Notes under the pieces: generated by a model
What the model was told of the DNA's origin: nothing
The model's input: the letters and a program-made list of their open reading frames with translations, nothing else
Database searches by the model: none
Assembly (NCBI GenBank): GCA_019359015.1
Contig: JAHHID010000003.1
Location: 62,001-126,000, forward strand
DNA length: 64,000 nt
DNA from: Spirirestis rafaelensis WJT71-NPBG6
GTDB lineage: Bacteria > Cyanobacteriota > Cyanobacteriia > Cyanobacteriales > Nostocaceae
Direction: 5' to 3'
In this document: positions 37,650-46,861 of the stretch, piece by piece
How positions within the stretch are numbered: position 1 is the stretch's first letter
How the letters are laid out: each line of letters starts with the position of its first letter
Made by a program: the position numbers and the translations under genes

Positions 37650-39083
37650 TCACTTTCCTTCCCAAATTATTTTTCGCATATTATCAACTTTCCTCTTGAA
37701 ATTTGACTGCTCTTTCAACTTGTGCAGCGGACCTTTGTAATTTTCAATTTCATCTATTAGTTCCTTGACCACTGGAGCAGAAACTTTTAATTTCATCATT
37801 TCTAAAAGTTCACGATATTTTTTCTGACATAGACTATGTTGAAGTCTACTAGCGATTATCGTGTTATTGAAAGACAAAATTGCCATAACCGCTTGAGTTG
37901 TATTAAAGCGTTCAATCATAGAGGAATAGATAGTTTGAGCATTGTGGGAAGTTCCATTTCCATTAGTCAGAAAAACTTGTACCAGCCCGAAAACATACTT
38001 TTCACGTATCTGAAGAGGAACCTGTCCCCTTTCATTAATAAGTGTGTCTAATACTTTTGCAAATGGTGGCTCATTAGCGAAATTATCCCACCCTTGATGA
38101 GCATTAAGTAAGTTATCAATTGCAGTATCGATTTCAGCCGCTAGAAGAGTTTCGGGAATATATGATTTTCCTGAAACAAGTTCTAGAAATTCAAGGGCAA
38201 GCCTTGCTTCTGCTTGGTCATTATTTGCAACAAACCTACCATACTTAATGCCAAATTGTTGACGTGCTTGCTCATCAACTTTATCCCATAAATAAGGTAG
38301 TAGCCTATGAAGATTTTGCCTCGTTTGCGGTGTTGTATCTGAGCGAGTATATATTCCGAATAATCCTGATGCTAAATTATTCGTTTGTTCTTGGGTTAGT
38401 TCTAAAAAGAATCCTGCTATATTTCTTGCATCTAATTCAGAAATATTATTCTTCTTTAGGTTCTTGAGAAACTTCTGTATTTCTATAGTTCCATTAGACA
38501 GAGGCAAAGAGATAACTTCTCGAATACAAGTTTCTAGCCAAGAAATAAGTTGTAAACCTGTAATTTCATTTTGGTTTGGGTGGGCAGAACTCACCCAATT
38601 ACGCATATATCTGATAGTATCTAGGTGCTTATATCCAATCTCGGAAATCAAGCCTATTTTTCTACCTCCCTCAATTAGCTCACTATCATTAACTTTAACT
38701 ATGTCATCTTCTGAATTAAGATTTTTACGTTTTTCTGGACTATTTACAGCATTATCATAAAAATATGAAATATCATATTGAGATACCCGCTTTCTTAACT
38801 CTAAAATTGTTTCATCCCACAAGTAATTTAATGCTGCATCAAATAAGCCCGATGCGACAGCAGCAACATATTTAGATATGTAGACAGAACGAGGCTTCTG
38901 TTCGTCATTAATCTTTGAGAGTACATCCGCGAGATTCTTAAAAACAGTTACACGCTCATTTACCGGAACTAATACGGAATTAGTCGGTAAACCCTGTTGT
39001 GCTAGGAAACTTAACACACCTGCTTCAAAGTCAATCAACTGGGAACTATAGCTTTGTTGTGTAACTATGTCAGACGAGTCCAT
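37650..39083 (-). CDS. Unknown 477-residue protein with HEPN-like motif
   Basis: No named family was recognised. The protein is soluble and helical. The segment HLDTIRYMRNWVSSAHPNQN holds Arg161-Asn162...His168, matching the R-x(4-6)-H motif with Asn after Arg that marks HEPN ribonucleases and abortive-infection proteins. The C-terminal half looks like helical repeats. It stands alone and is divergent from a HigA-like gene 65 bases away. It may be an RNase effector of a defence module; this is inference from one motif. Confidence 0.6.
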   Translation of the reverse strand: MDSSDIVTQQSYSSQLIDFEAGVLSFLAQQGLPTNSVLVPVNERVTVFKNLADVLSKINDEQKPRSVYISKYVAAVASGLFDAALNYLWDETILELRKRVSQYDISYFYDNAVNSPEKRKNLNSEDDIVKVNDSELIEGGRKIGLISEIGYKHLDTIRYMRNWVSSAHPNQNEITGLQLISWLETCIREVISLPLSNGTIEIQKFLKNLKKNNISELDARNIAGFFLELTQEQTNNLASGLFGIYTRSDTTPQTRQNLHRLLPYLWDKVDEQARQQFGIKYGRFVANNDQAEARLALEFLELVSGKSYIPETLLAAEIDTAIDNLLNAHQGWDNFANEPPFAKVLDTLINERGQVPLQIREKYVFGLVQVFLTNGNGTSHNAQTIYSSMIERFNTTQAVMAILSFNNTIIASRLQHSLCQKKYRELLEMMKLKVSAPVVKELIDEIENYKGPLHKLKEQSNFKRKVDNMRKIIWEGK

Positions 39084-39148
39084 TTGTTTTACCGGGTTTA
39101 TTTTTCTATTATGTATTATAAATGTATTATTCAGTACAATTCCTACCT

Positions 39149-39460
39149 ATGACAGTATATAAAAGAATAAGTTATAAAGAATACCTGATTTCGTCTCTCA
39201 AAGATCCTCAAGAAGCTGCTGGTTATCTTGAGACTTTTTTGGAATTAGAGCAAGAAGGTCGTGAACCTGAACTGCTGCGATCGGCATTAAAAAATGTGGT
39301 TGATGCGCGTTTGCTGTCAGATAATCTCTCAGAAGAAGCTAAACAGCATTATGAACAGCTTGATAAGATGCTGTCAGAAAGTTGCGGAACTGAAATTTAT
39401 ACTTTGATTGAGTTTTTGGATGCTCTTGGATATCGAATTGCGTTAGTACCGAAAGATTGA
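39149..39460 (+). CDS. HigA/HI1420-type antitoxin-like DNA-binding protein
   Basis: The protein of about 103 residues begins MTVYKRISYKEYLISSLKDP. The phrase SLKDPQEAAGYLETFLELEQ is close to the N-terminus of HI1420-family antitoxins. A helical C-terminal part ends in GYRIALVPKD, as in HTH regulators of that family. I chose the ATG at 39149; another in-frame ATG lies at 39122. No RelE/HigB-type toxin gene is next to it, so it may be an orphan antitoxin or regulator. It is divergent from the HEPN-like gene. Confidence 0.6.
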   Translation: MTVYKRISYKEYLISSLKDPQEAAGYLETFLELEQEGREPELLRSALKNVVDARLLSDNLSEEAKQHYEQLDKMLSESCGTEIYTLIEFLDALGYRIALVPKD

Positions 39461-39905
39461 TGCGGTGGTGAGAGTGCGATCGCTCATAACTCACATTCCA
39501 CGAATTATCACATATTCACAGAGCAATGTAATTGTATTTAATTTAACTTAAATCTCTAAAATTATAAATATTTTTCCGGATAAATATAGTTTTTATTAGA
39601 AATAGCAACTATGACACTAATTTAGTGTAGCGATCGCATAAAATCCGATTCGTTGGAACATTTGCATTATTTATGAGGTCGGTAATAAAGTAATGGTTTT
39701 CTTTGATTACCGCGTTCCCAATTACCTGTATATCAAGTGATTCACCTAACAACTGAATATTTTCACAAAGCTATTTACGGATGAATTGAAAAATGGTATG
39801 GATACACACAGGGAGTTCTGAGTAAAAGTTATCGGAATTACCGCTTTTGTTTCCATCAAAAAAATAGGCGCGAGCCTGTAGAAGTAATTAACTTATCATT
39901 CAAAA
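39461..39905. other. Intergenic region upstream of the glycosyl hydrolase gene
   Basis: About 445 AT-rich bases with two HIP1-type octamers (near 39478 and 39631). No gene, RNA or clear repeat was identified. It may contain the promoter of the hydrolase gene. Confidence 0.4.
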
Positions 39906-41165
39906 ATGAAATTACGTATAATTCCTTCAGGTTGGCGGCGTTCGATTCAATGTTTGTTGCCAGTATTTTTTTTAGTATCATTTATTACGGCATTTCACAT
40001 AAATAGCCTGCAAGCGATGTCAGACTCAGGTCCGCTCCCCGTCTACGCGCAACAACCCCGTCAGGAGATTCGTGGAGTTTGGCTGACTACTAATGATTTT
40101 AACACCCTGAAAAATCGCTTGAAAGTGCAGAATGCTATCACTCAATTAAGGCGGCTCAACTTCAATACAATCTATCCTGTAGTATGGAATTCTGGTTATA
40201 CATCGTATCCCAGCGCCGTAGCCAAAAAAATCGGTATCCCCTTTTTTGATAGAGGTTCTGAGGGACAAGATATTCTTGCAGATGTAATTACTCAAGCTCA
40301 TCGGCAAGGGTTACTTGCGATTCCTTGGTTTGAGTTTGGTTTCATGGCTCCCCCAACTTCAGAACTAGCATTAAATCGTCCTAATTGGCTTACGCAAAAG
40401 CGGGATGGTAGCAAAACTTCGATTAGCGCCGCCGGTGAAGTTGTGTGGCTCAATCCTTTTCTTCCAGAAGTGCAACAATTTATCACCAACCTCGTGTTAG
40501 AAATTGTCACTCAGTATGATGTTGATGGAATTCAGTTTGACGATCACATGAGTTTGCCCAGCGAATTTGGCTACGATAAATATACAGTAGCTTTATATAC
40601 TCAAGAAACTAAGAATAATCCTCCAACGAATTTTCAAGATGAAGCATGGGTGCGCTGGCGGGCAAATAAAATCACAGTATTCATGATACAACTCAACCAA
40701 GCTGTGAAAGCAAGAAAACCGAATGCGATTTTCTCTGTTTCCCCCAATTATTACGACTTTGCATATAAGTTACATCTGCAAGATTGGCTCGGTTGGGTAA
40801 GGTTGAATATTGTAGACGAACTAATTATGCAAGTTTATCGTCAGGACTTGCCAAGTTTTATCGCAAACATTACCCGTCCAGAAATTCAGGAAACACAACA
40901 GATAATTACCACCGGAATTGGTATTATGGCGGGGTTGAGAAATCGCCGAGTTCCGATCGCACAAATTCAATCGCAAGTGCGAGCAGCTCAACAACGAGGT
41001 TTAGGCGTAACTTTCTTTTACTACGAAAGCCTTTGGGATTATGCTCCAGAATCGGTTAGCGATCGCCAGTCTGCATTTCAAGCTCTGTTTCCCTCTCCCG
41101 CACCCCGCAGCATTGTAAAGAAGTTCTTTCCTAATCCTAATCCCCAGCCCCTAGTCCCTAATTAG
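39906..41165 (+). CDS. Glycosyl hydrolase, family 10-like (GHL10/DUF187)
   Basis: The 419-residue protein starts with a signal peptide or anchor (CLLPVFFLVSFITAFHINSL, about 17-36), so it should act outside the cytoplasm. The barrel begins EIRGVWLTTNDFNTLKNRLK and contains FNTIYPVVWNSGYTSYPSA and YDVDGIQFDDHMSLPSEFGY, the acidic motif of GHL10 enzymes. Members cleave or bind extracellular glycans; the substrate is unknown. The last residues (NPNPQPLVPN) are encoded by a CCTAGTCCCTAAT-type repeat, so the original C-terminus may have been altered. It could remodel the cell wall or exopolysaccharide. Confidence 0.82.
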   Translation: MKLRIIPSGWRRSIQCLLPVFFLVSFITAFHINSLQAMSDSGPLPVYAQQPRQEIRGVWLTTNDFNTLKNRLKVQNAITQLRRLNFNTIYPVVWNSGYTSYPSAVAKKIGIPFFDRGSEGQDILADVITQAHRQGLLAIPWFEFGFMAPPTSELALNRPNWLTQKRDGSKTSISAAGEVVWLNPFLPEVQQFITNLVLEIVTQYDVDGIQFDDHMSLPSEFGYDKYTVALYTQETKNNPPTNFQDEAWVRWRANKITVFMIQLNQAVKARKPNAIFSVSPNYYDFAYKLHLQDWLGWVRLNIVDELIMQVYRQDLPSFIANITRPEIQETQQIITTGIGIMAGLRNRRVPIAQIQSQVRAAQQRGLGVTFFYYESLWDYAPESVSDRQSAFQALFPSPAPRSIVKKFFPNPNPQPLVPN

Positions 41166-41402
41166 GAGATAGCAAATTCCAGAAATTGAGCTTTTTTGAC
41201 ACTTGACAAAAGTTACATCTTACGCAAATAGATCCATAGATAAATCTCGCACCACTCCCAAAGATTTTTTGATGATTTAGCTCTTACGTTCTTCCGACTT
41301 AAACGGTAAGCTACTTTCATAGGCATAGATTATTATTGATGTATTTAATGATAATCATAGATTAAAATCTATTTATAGTGTGATCGTGTCAGGATAGAAC
41401 GG
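41166..41402 (+). promoter_or_regulatory. Upstream region of the low-CO2 operon with LysR-type palindromes
   Basis: Two overlapping palindromes precede ndhF3: TGATAATCA (41349-41357) and ATAGATTAAAATCTAT (41357-41372, six-base arms), about 30 bases before the start. In other cyanobacteria this operon is repressed by the LysR-type NdhR/CcmR, so these are reasonable operator candidates. This is inference; no regulator gene lies nearby. Confidence 0.4.
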
Positions 41403-43277
41403 ATGGCTCAACTTCTTACTCAAACTGCTTGGTTAATACCGTGCTATGCCTTAATTGGCATGTTTTTGTCGGCGCTTTGGTTTCCGTCGATTACTCGTCG
41501 CACAGGACCCAGACCCGCAGGATATTTCAACTTAATCGTGACTTTGGTGGCGTTTGTCCACAGTGTTTTGGCATTTTCTTATCTGTGGAACCAACCTGCT
41601 CAATATGAGTTTATCTCTTGGCTGCAAGTTGCAGGGTTAAATTTAACAATTCCCTTAGAAATCTCATCTCTCAGCTTGGGAGCCTGCATTTTGGTTACAG
41701 GGCTGAACTTGCTCGCACAATTTTATGCGATCGGGTATCTGGAGATGGATTGGGGTTGGGCACGCTTTTATGTTCTCCTGGCAATGTTTGAAGCAGGGAT
41801 GTGTAGCTTAGTTCTGTGCAATTCCCTGTTCTTCAGCTACATTATCCTAGAAATCCTGACTTTAGGAACTTACCTGCTGATTGGTTTCTGGTTCAATCAG
41901 TCTTTGGTGGTTACAGGAGCGCGGGATGCATTCCTCACCAAGCGTGTGGGTGACTTATTTCTCTTAATGGGTGTATTGGCGCTTTATCCCCTAGCTGGTA
42001 CTTGGGACTTTCGGGAGTTAGCAGAGTGGGCAGAAACGGCTGAAGTTGATCCAAAAGTAGCAGCGCTGGTAAGTTTGGCGCTGATTGCAGGACCGATGGG
42101 TAAATGCGCTCAGTTTCCGTTGCATTTGTGGTTAGATGAGGCGATGGAAGGTCCAATTCCCAGTACAATATTGCGGAATTCTGTGGTGGTGGCGACTGGA
42201 GCTTGGGTGCTGGTAAAACTAGAGCCTGTAATCGCACTTTCTCCGTGGGCAATGACAATGACGATCGCTATCGGGGCAATCACTGCGATTGGTGCAACAT
42301 TAATTGCGATCGCCCAAATTGATATTAAACGTACTCTCTCATATCTCGTCAGCGCTTACATGGGTCTTGTCTTCATAGCCGTTGGTTCTCAGCAAATTGA
42401 AGCGGCTTTGTTGATTGTACTAGCTCATGCTGTAGCAATGGCAACTTTGGTAGCTAGTTGCGGCTCAATTATTCTCAACTGCGTAACTCAGGATGTAACT
42501 CAGTTAGGTGGGCTTTGGAAGCGTCGTCCAGTTACCGGACTTTCCTTTGTTGCTGGTATCTTGGGACTAATTGCAATGCCTCCCCTTGGTGGATTCTGGG
42601 CGATGTTGAAACTAGCAGATGGGTTGTGGAATACTCAGCCTTTACTGGTGGGGCTGGTACTGCTAATTAACACTTTGACTGCCTTTAGCTTGGTTCGCGT
42701 ATTCGGTCTGATTTTTGGGAATAAGCCGACGCAAATGACCGAGCGATCGCCTGAACCTCTGTGGGCTGTAATCTTACCCATGACGGCGTTAGCAGGCTTT
42801 ACACTTCATATCCCGATGATTCTCCAAAGTTTGTCTCTTCTCCCCAAATGGGCGACATTGAATCAAGATGTTGCATTGCTGCTTACTTGGTCTAGCATCT
42901 TTGGTTTAAGTATTGGTGGCATTATATACTTAACTAACTTCATCCAAAAACCGATTCGGTTGCCCTGGAAAGGTTTGCAAGATTTGTTCGCCTACGATTT
43001 TTATACACCAAATCTCTATCGCTCTAGTGTTGTGGGTGGTGTAGATATATTTTCGCGCATCGTTGATTGGGGCGATCGCTATCTCATCGATGGATTGGTG
43101 AATCTTGTCGGACTTGCTTCGATATTTGGTGGTGAAGTCCTCAAATATGGCAACTCAGGCAAAACCCAAACTTATGCCTTGACTATCGCCATCTGTATCG
43201 GTGCGATCGCTGTTTTTGTCATCCTCTCATTTGTGCCTGACTTAAAGCAAATTCTTCAGACTTTAATATCACAATAG
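41403..43277 (+). CDS. ndhF3: NAD(P)H-quinone oxidoreductase subunit NdhF3
   Basis: The 624-residue thylakoid membrane protein is a proton-pumping subunit of the NDH-1MS complex, which couples electron flow to CO2 hydration. It has about 16 predicted helices and the antiporter-like core GPMGKCAQFPLHLWLDEAME. A second conserved helix, IAIAQIDIKRTLSYLVSAYM, carries the key lysine. The next genes are ndhD3, cupA and cupS, which identify this as the F3 (low-CO2-inducible) rather than the F4 form. Confidence 0.93.
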   Translation: MAQLLTQTAWLIPCYALIGMFLSALWFPSITRRTGPRPAGYFNLIVTLVAFVHSVLAFSYLWNQPAQYEFISWLQVAGLNLTIPLEISSLSLGACILVTGLNLLAQFYAIGYLEMDWGWARFYVLLAMFEAGMCSLVLCNSLFFSYIILEILTLGTYLLIGFWFNQSLVVTGARDAFLTKRVGDLFLLMGVLALYPLAGTWDFRELAEWAETAEVDPKVAALVSLALIAGPMGKCAQFPLHLWLDEAMEGPIPSTILRNSVVVATGAWVLVKLEPVIALSPWAMTMTIAIGAITAIGATLIAIAQIDIKRTLSYLVSAYMGLVFIAVGSQQIEAALLIVLAHAVAMATLVASCGSIILNCVTQDVTQLGGLWKRRPVTGLSFVAGILGLIAMPPLGGFWAMLKLADGLWNTQPLLVGLVLLINTLTAFSLVRVFGLIFGNKPTQMTERSPEPLWAVILPMTALAGFTLHIPMILQSLSLLPKWATLNQDVALLLTWSSIFGLSIGGIIYLTNFIQKPIRLPWKGLQDLFAYDFYTPNLYRSSVVGGVDIFSRIVDWGDRYLIDGLVNLVGLASIFGGEVLKYGNSGKTQTYALTIAICIGAIAVFVILSFVPDLKQILQTLISQ

Positions 43278-43313
43278 ATTTCTTGCAATAGACATCTGTT
43301 GCAAATGACCTGA

Positions 43314-43333
43314 AGACGCGATAAATCGCGTCT
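43314..43333. repeat. 20-bp palindrome, same as at 30066
   Basis: AGACGCGATAAATCGCGTCT is repeated exactly in the ndhF3-ndhD3 spacer. A hairpin in the middle of the operon could lower downstream expression or protect mRNA ends. Confidence 0.75.
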
Positions 43334-43459
43334 CTACAAAGGGTTTTGGCTAACGCATAGTTAATTTTCACGCCTATGTCTAATAGGTAAAGAAAGATTT
43401 TTTCCTATCCCTTCCCCCTTGTCTCCTTGTCCCCTTGTCCCCCTTGTCCCCTTCTTCCT

Positions 43460-44968
43460 ATGCTAAGTACATTAATTTGGATACCAATACTCGGTGCGGC
43501 GATTATCGGATTTCTGCCAAAAAACGTTTCCTCGCGGCAAATTCGGTTGAGCGCATTGCTAATTACTGGAGCAATGCTGTTGTGGACATTCTGGGTAATG
43601 GCTCAGTTTGATATCCATCAGCCAGGATTCCAACTTACAGAATACCTACCTTGGATTGAAACCTTAGGATTAAATTACCAACTCGGAGTAGACGGTATTT
43701 CCTTGGTAATGGTTGCATTGAATAGCTTGATTAGTTGGATTGCTATTTACAGCAGCCACGAAGATACTGAGCGTCCGCGATTATTTTACTCGATGATTCT
43801 CCTAATTAGTGGTGGCGTTGCGGGTGCATTTGTCGCTCAAAACTTACTACTGTTCTTTTTGTTCTACGAACTGGAGTTAGTCCCCTTCTATTTATTAATT
43901 TCGATTTGGGGGGGTGACAAGCGCAGTTACGCAGCAACGAAGTTTTTGCTCTACACCGCTCTTTCAGGAATCTTGATTTTAGCAGCATTCTTGGGTTTAG
44001 TCTGGTTAAGTCATGCTACCAGCTTTGCTTACGAATCCTTGATGGGACAAATGTTACCTTTGGGATTACAAATTGTCCTGCTCAGTCTACTGCTGGTGGG
44101 ATTTGGCATCAAAATTCCCCTCGTACCATTGCATACCTGGCTACCCGATACTTATGTTGCAGCTTCCGCACCTGTAGCGATGCTATTAGGAGGTGTATTA
44201 GCGAAACTCGGCACTTACGGTATTTTCCGGTTTGGCTTAGGGCTTTTCCCTGAAGCTTGGGCAAAATTGGCTCCTTGGTTGGCGATTTGGGCAACTGTCA
44301 GTGTACTTTATGGAGCAGCAGCGGCGATCGCTCAAAAAGACATCAAGCGGATGGTAGCATATAGTTCAATTGGTCACATGGGCTACGTTTTGTTAGGTGG
44401 TGCAGCGCACACATCATTAAGTTTAGTTGGTGCTGTATCGCAAATGGTCGCCCACGGTTTGATTCTGGCAATTTTGTTTAATTTGGTCGGCGTAATTGAA
44501 GAGAAAATCGGCACCCGTGATTTAAATGTCCTGAATGGACTGCTAAACCCGATTCGCGGATTACCAAGCATCAGCGCTTTATTGATTCTCAGCGGAATGG
44601 CGAGTGCGGGAATTCCGGGTATGGCTGGATTTATCGCAGAATTTCTCGTATTTCAAGGCAGTTATGCAGAGTTTCCTATCCCAACTTTGTTATGTGTAGT
44701 GGGAACCGGTTTAACAGCAGTGTACTTTGTGATTTTGCTTAATCGGACTTGTTTCGGAAAATTGGATAATGCGATCGCCAATTTCCCCAAAGTTAAAGCT
44801 AATGAAAGAATACCTGCCCTCATTTTAGCAACTTTGATTTTCATTCTGGGAGTACAACCCGCTTGGCTTGTCCGTTGGAGCGAACAGACAGTCACAACGA
44901 TGGTGTCAGCGATTCCTACTCTAAATAACTTAGCTAATGACTTTGAGCGGCAACACCTCAAAGGCTAA
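43460..44968 (+). CDS. ndhD3: NAD(P)H-quinone oxidoreductase subunit NdhD3
   Basis: This 502-residue antiporter-like membrane subunit is the distal proton channel of NDH-1MS. It has 14 predicted helices with LLFFLFYELELVPFYLLISI (functional Glu), KIPLVPLHTWLPDTYVAASA and AIAQKDIKRMVAYSSIGHMG. I chose the ATG at 43460; an in-frame TTG at 43427 would add only residues encoded by CCCTTGT repeats. The 182-base spacer to ndhF3 holds a palindrome and this heptanucleotide tract. Confidence 0.93.
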   Translation: MLSTLIWIPILGAAIIGFLPKNVSSRQIRLSALLITGAMLLWTFWVMAQFDIHQPGFQLTEYLPWIETLGLNYQLGVDGISLVMVALNSLISWIAIYSSHEDTERPRLFYSMILLISGGVAGAFVAQNLLLFFLFYELELVPFYLLISIWGGDKRSYAATKFLLYTALSGILILAAFLGLVWLSHATSFAYESLMGQMLPLGLQIVLLSLLLVGFGIKIPLVPLHTWLPDTYVAASAPVAMLLGGVLAKLGTYGIFRFGLGLFPEAWAKLAPWLAIWATVSVLYGAAAAIAQKDIKRMVAYSSIGHMGYVLLGGAAHTSLSLVGAVSQMVAHGLILAILFNLVGVIEEKIGTRDLNVLNGLLNPIRGLPSISALLILSGMASAGIPGMAGFIAEFLVFQGSYAEFPIPTLLCVVGTGLTAVYFVILLNRTCFGKLDNAIANFPKVKANERIPALILATLIFILGVQPAWLVRWSEQTVTTMVSAIPTLNNLANDFERQHLKG

Positions 44969-44999
44969 AGTCTCTAACCCCTAATCCCTAATCCCTCCC

Positions 45000-46286
45000 A
45001 TGATCCAAACCCTAACCAAACTTCCCCCATCTCAACATAAATTTTCCGAAATAATTCACCGCTTAGAAGCAGGTGGTGCAATGCTTCCAGATACGCCAGA
45101 AAACTTGATGCAAATCATCGGCATCTATAAAGCGTATGCTGTGCCGATGGACTTTTACTGGCGCGACTTACTTTATATTGCCGAACGAGTTTTTCTCGAT
45201 CCTGTGCCCTTCTTCAAATACTTTTTGCCCAAAGAGTATTTGGAACTACACAATCATTATGCAGGTGATGACGCTGATATTCGCATTTGGCGTGGAGAAG
45301 CTACAGCGCATCCTGAATTGCTAGAGTTTATGGAGAAGGGTGAGGTAAATAAAAAGCTACCCAAACTATTACATCATCTTTGGCACGATCGCATCAATAT
45401 GGAATTTGCCGAAGCTTGTATGCAAGCGATGCTTTGGCATCGGGGTATGGGTGGACAGTTTGACCCATACTTAGATACCGATGAGTATAAAGCAAATGCC
45501 GATCGCGCAATTAAAGCTTACTTTAAAAAAAATCCGGTAATGTTGGGGCTGTATAAAATGTTTCCGGATATGTTCATTGAGCAAGTGCGGCAACTATCTT
45601 ACTACTCTAACCTCGGCTTATTTTGGGAAGTGATGGCGCCGGTGTTCTTTGAGATGTCAGACCTTTACGATGAAGGTAAAATAACAAGCGTGCCGGAAGC
45701 GATGAATTTTTTGGTGAATGGAATTTTTGCGATCGCCGGACGCCCAATTTATCATCATGTATATATTGACGGTGAATGCTACGAAATTATCCCTAAATCC
45801 AAAGGCTTTACCTGGTTGTATGAAGCGGCTCTCCCTTACGTAGAAGCGGTATTTTATCGTACTGCACCCTTCCGAGGCACTAAATCTTATAACGCTCAAG
45901 CTAAACAAGTTCCTGAAGACCAAAAAGACTTTCACTTCGGGATTCTTTATGCAGATGTCTTCCCAGTCGGGACAGCGGGTATTCCACCGACACTTTTGAT
46001 GCAAGATATGCTACATTTCTTGCCTGACTACTTGGTGGAATACTATAAACAGCACTGTCGCGGTGAAGATGACACGCTGATTCAACTAGGAATTAGCTTT
46101 CAGCGTTCGATGTATTGCGTCACATCAGCCGTAATTCAAGCATTACGCCAAGCATTACTTTATCCGTTAGATGACCCCAACCCAGAACATCTGATGGCAA
46201 ACCGCCGATTTTTTGAGTCTCAGTTAGACCGTTTCCAACGTCCAGAAGCGAGATTACGCGATATTCAGCGCGAAGATTATCGGTAA
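45000..46286 (+). CDS. cupA: CO2 hydration protein CupA (ChpY)
   Basis: The 428-residue protein is the carbonic anhydrase-like subunit of NDH-1MS that converts CO2 to bicarbonate on the cytoplasmic side. It matches the Cup/Chp family along its length: MDFYWRDLLYIAERVFLDPV, LHHLWHDRINMEFAEACMQA, and the His- and Arg-rich MLWHRGMGGQFDPYL. It has no membrane helix. It starts 31 bases after ndhD3. The fasciclin gene downstream shows this is the CupA rather than CupB form. Confidence 0.93.
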   Translation: MIQTLTKLPPSQHKFSEIIHRLEAGGAMLPDTPENLMQIIGIYKAYAVPMDFYWRDLLYIAERVFLDPVPFFKYFLPKEYLELHNHYAGDDADIRIWRGEATAHPELLEFMEKGEVNKKLPKLLHHLWHDRINMEFAEACMQAMLWHRGMGGQFDPYLDTDEYKANADRAIKAYFKKNPVMLGLYKMFPDMFIEQVRQLSYYSNLGLFWEVMAPVFFEMSDLYDEGKITSVPEAMNFLVNGIFAIAGRPIYHHVYIDGECYEIIPKSKGFTWLYEAALPYVEAVFYRTAPFRGTKSYNAQAKQVPEDQKDFHFGILYADVFPVGTAGIPPTLLMQDMLHFLPDYLVEYYKQHCRGEDDTLIQLGISFQRSMYCVTSAVIQALRQALLYPLDDPNPEHLMANRRFFESQLDRFQRPEARLRDIQREDYR

Positions 46287-46309
46287 ATGTTCAATAAACA
46301 TAACGGTGT

Positions 46310-46410
46310 TGGGGAAATTTTTAGCCTGCGTAGGCAGACTTTGGTTTTTAGCCTGCGTAGACAGGCTTTGCCCGTATAGCCCCACCCTTGCGGGGTGAGG
46401 CTATACGGGC
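46310..46410. repeat. Compound hairpin repeats between cupA and cupS
   Basis: Two copies of TTAGCCTGCGTAG-ACAGGCTTTG type are followed by a long hairpin at 46370-46410, with arms GCCCGTATAGCCCCACCC and GGGGTGAGGCTATACGGGC. It belongs to the same repeat family as 31400-31450. It interrupts the operon and may affect cupS mRNA level. Confidence 0.7.
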
Positions 46411-46451
46411 ACGTCAGATGCAAAATGTGAGTAAAGCAAAGGTTAAAACAA

Positions 46452-46853
46452 ATGCCAGATATAGTTGATATTGCTGTCAGTGCCGATGGATTTACCACTC
46501 TTGTAGCTGCTGTGAAAGCTGCGGGACTAGTTGAAGTTTTGAAAAGTCCTGGTCCATTTACCGTTTTTGCTCCGACCGATGATGCTTTTGCCAAGCTTCC
46601 TCCCGGAACCGTTCACACCCTCGTCCAAAATCCTCCACAACTTGCACGCATTCTCAAATATCACGTCGTACCCGGAAAGTTGATGCAAGCGGATTTGGTA
46701 AATGTTCGTTCTCTAACTTCAGTGGAAGGTTCCGAAATCCGAATTAATATATCTGATAACTTTGAAGTGAAAAATGCGACAGTGATTGCTGCGGATATCG
46801 AAGCAGACAACGGTGTGATTCATGTACTTGATAATGTCATCTTGATGGGATGA
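46452..46853 (+). CDS. cupS: Fasciclin-domain protein CupS
   Basis: The 133-residue protein is a single fasciclin (FAS1) domain: [40 protein letters not shown] (H1 box) and [18 protein letters not shown] (H2 region). CupS is the small soluble subunit of NDH-1MS in cyanobacteria. It has no signal peptide, as expected for a cytoplasmic subunit. It is the last gene of the operon and converges on a Uma2 gene only eight bases away. Confidence 0.92.
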   Translation: MPDIVDIAVSADGFTTLVAAVKAAGLVEVLKSPGPFTVFAPTDDAFAKLPPGTVHTLVQNPPQLARILKYHVVPGKLMQADLVNVRSLTSVEGSEIRINISDNFEVKNATVIAADIEADNGVIHVLDNVILMG

Positions 46854-46861
46854 GTTGCTTA

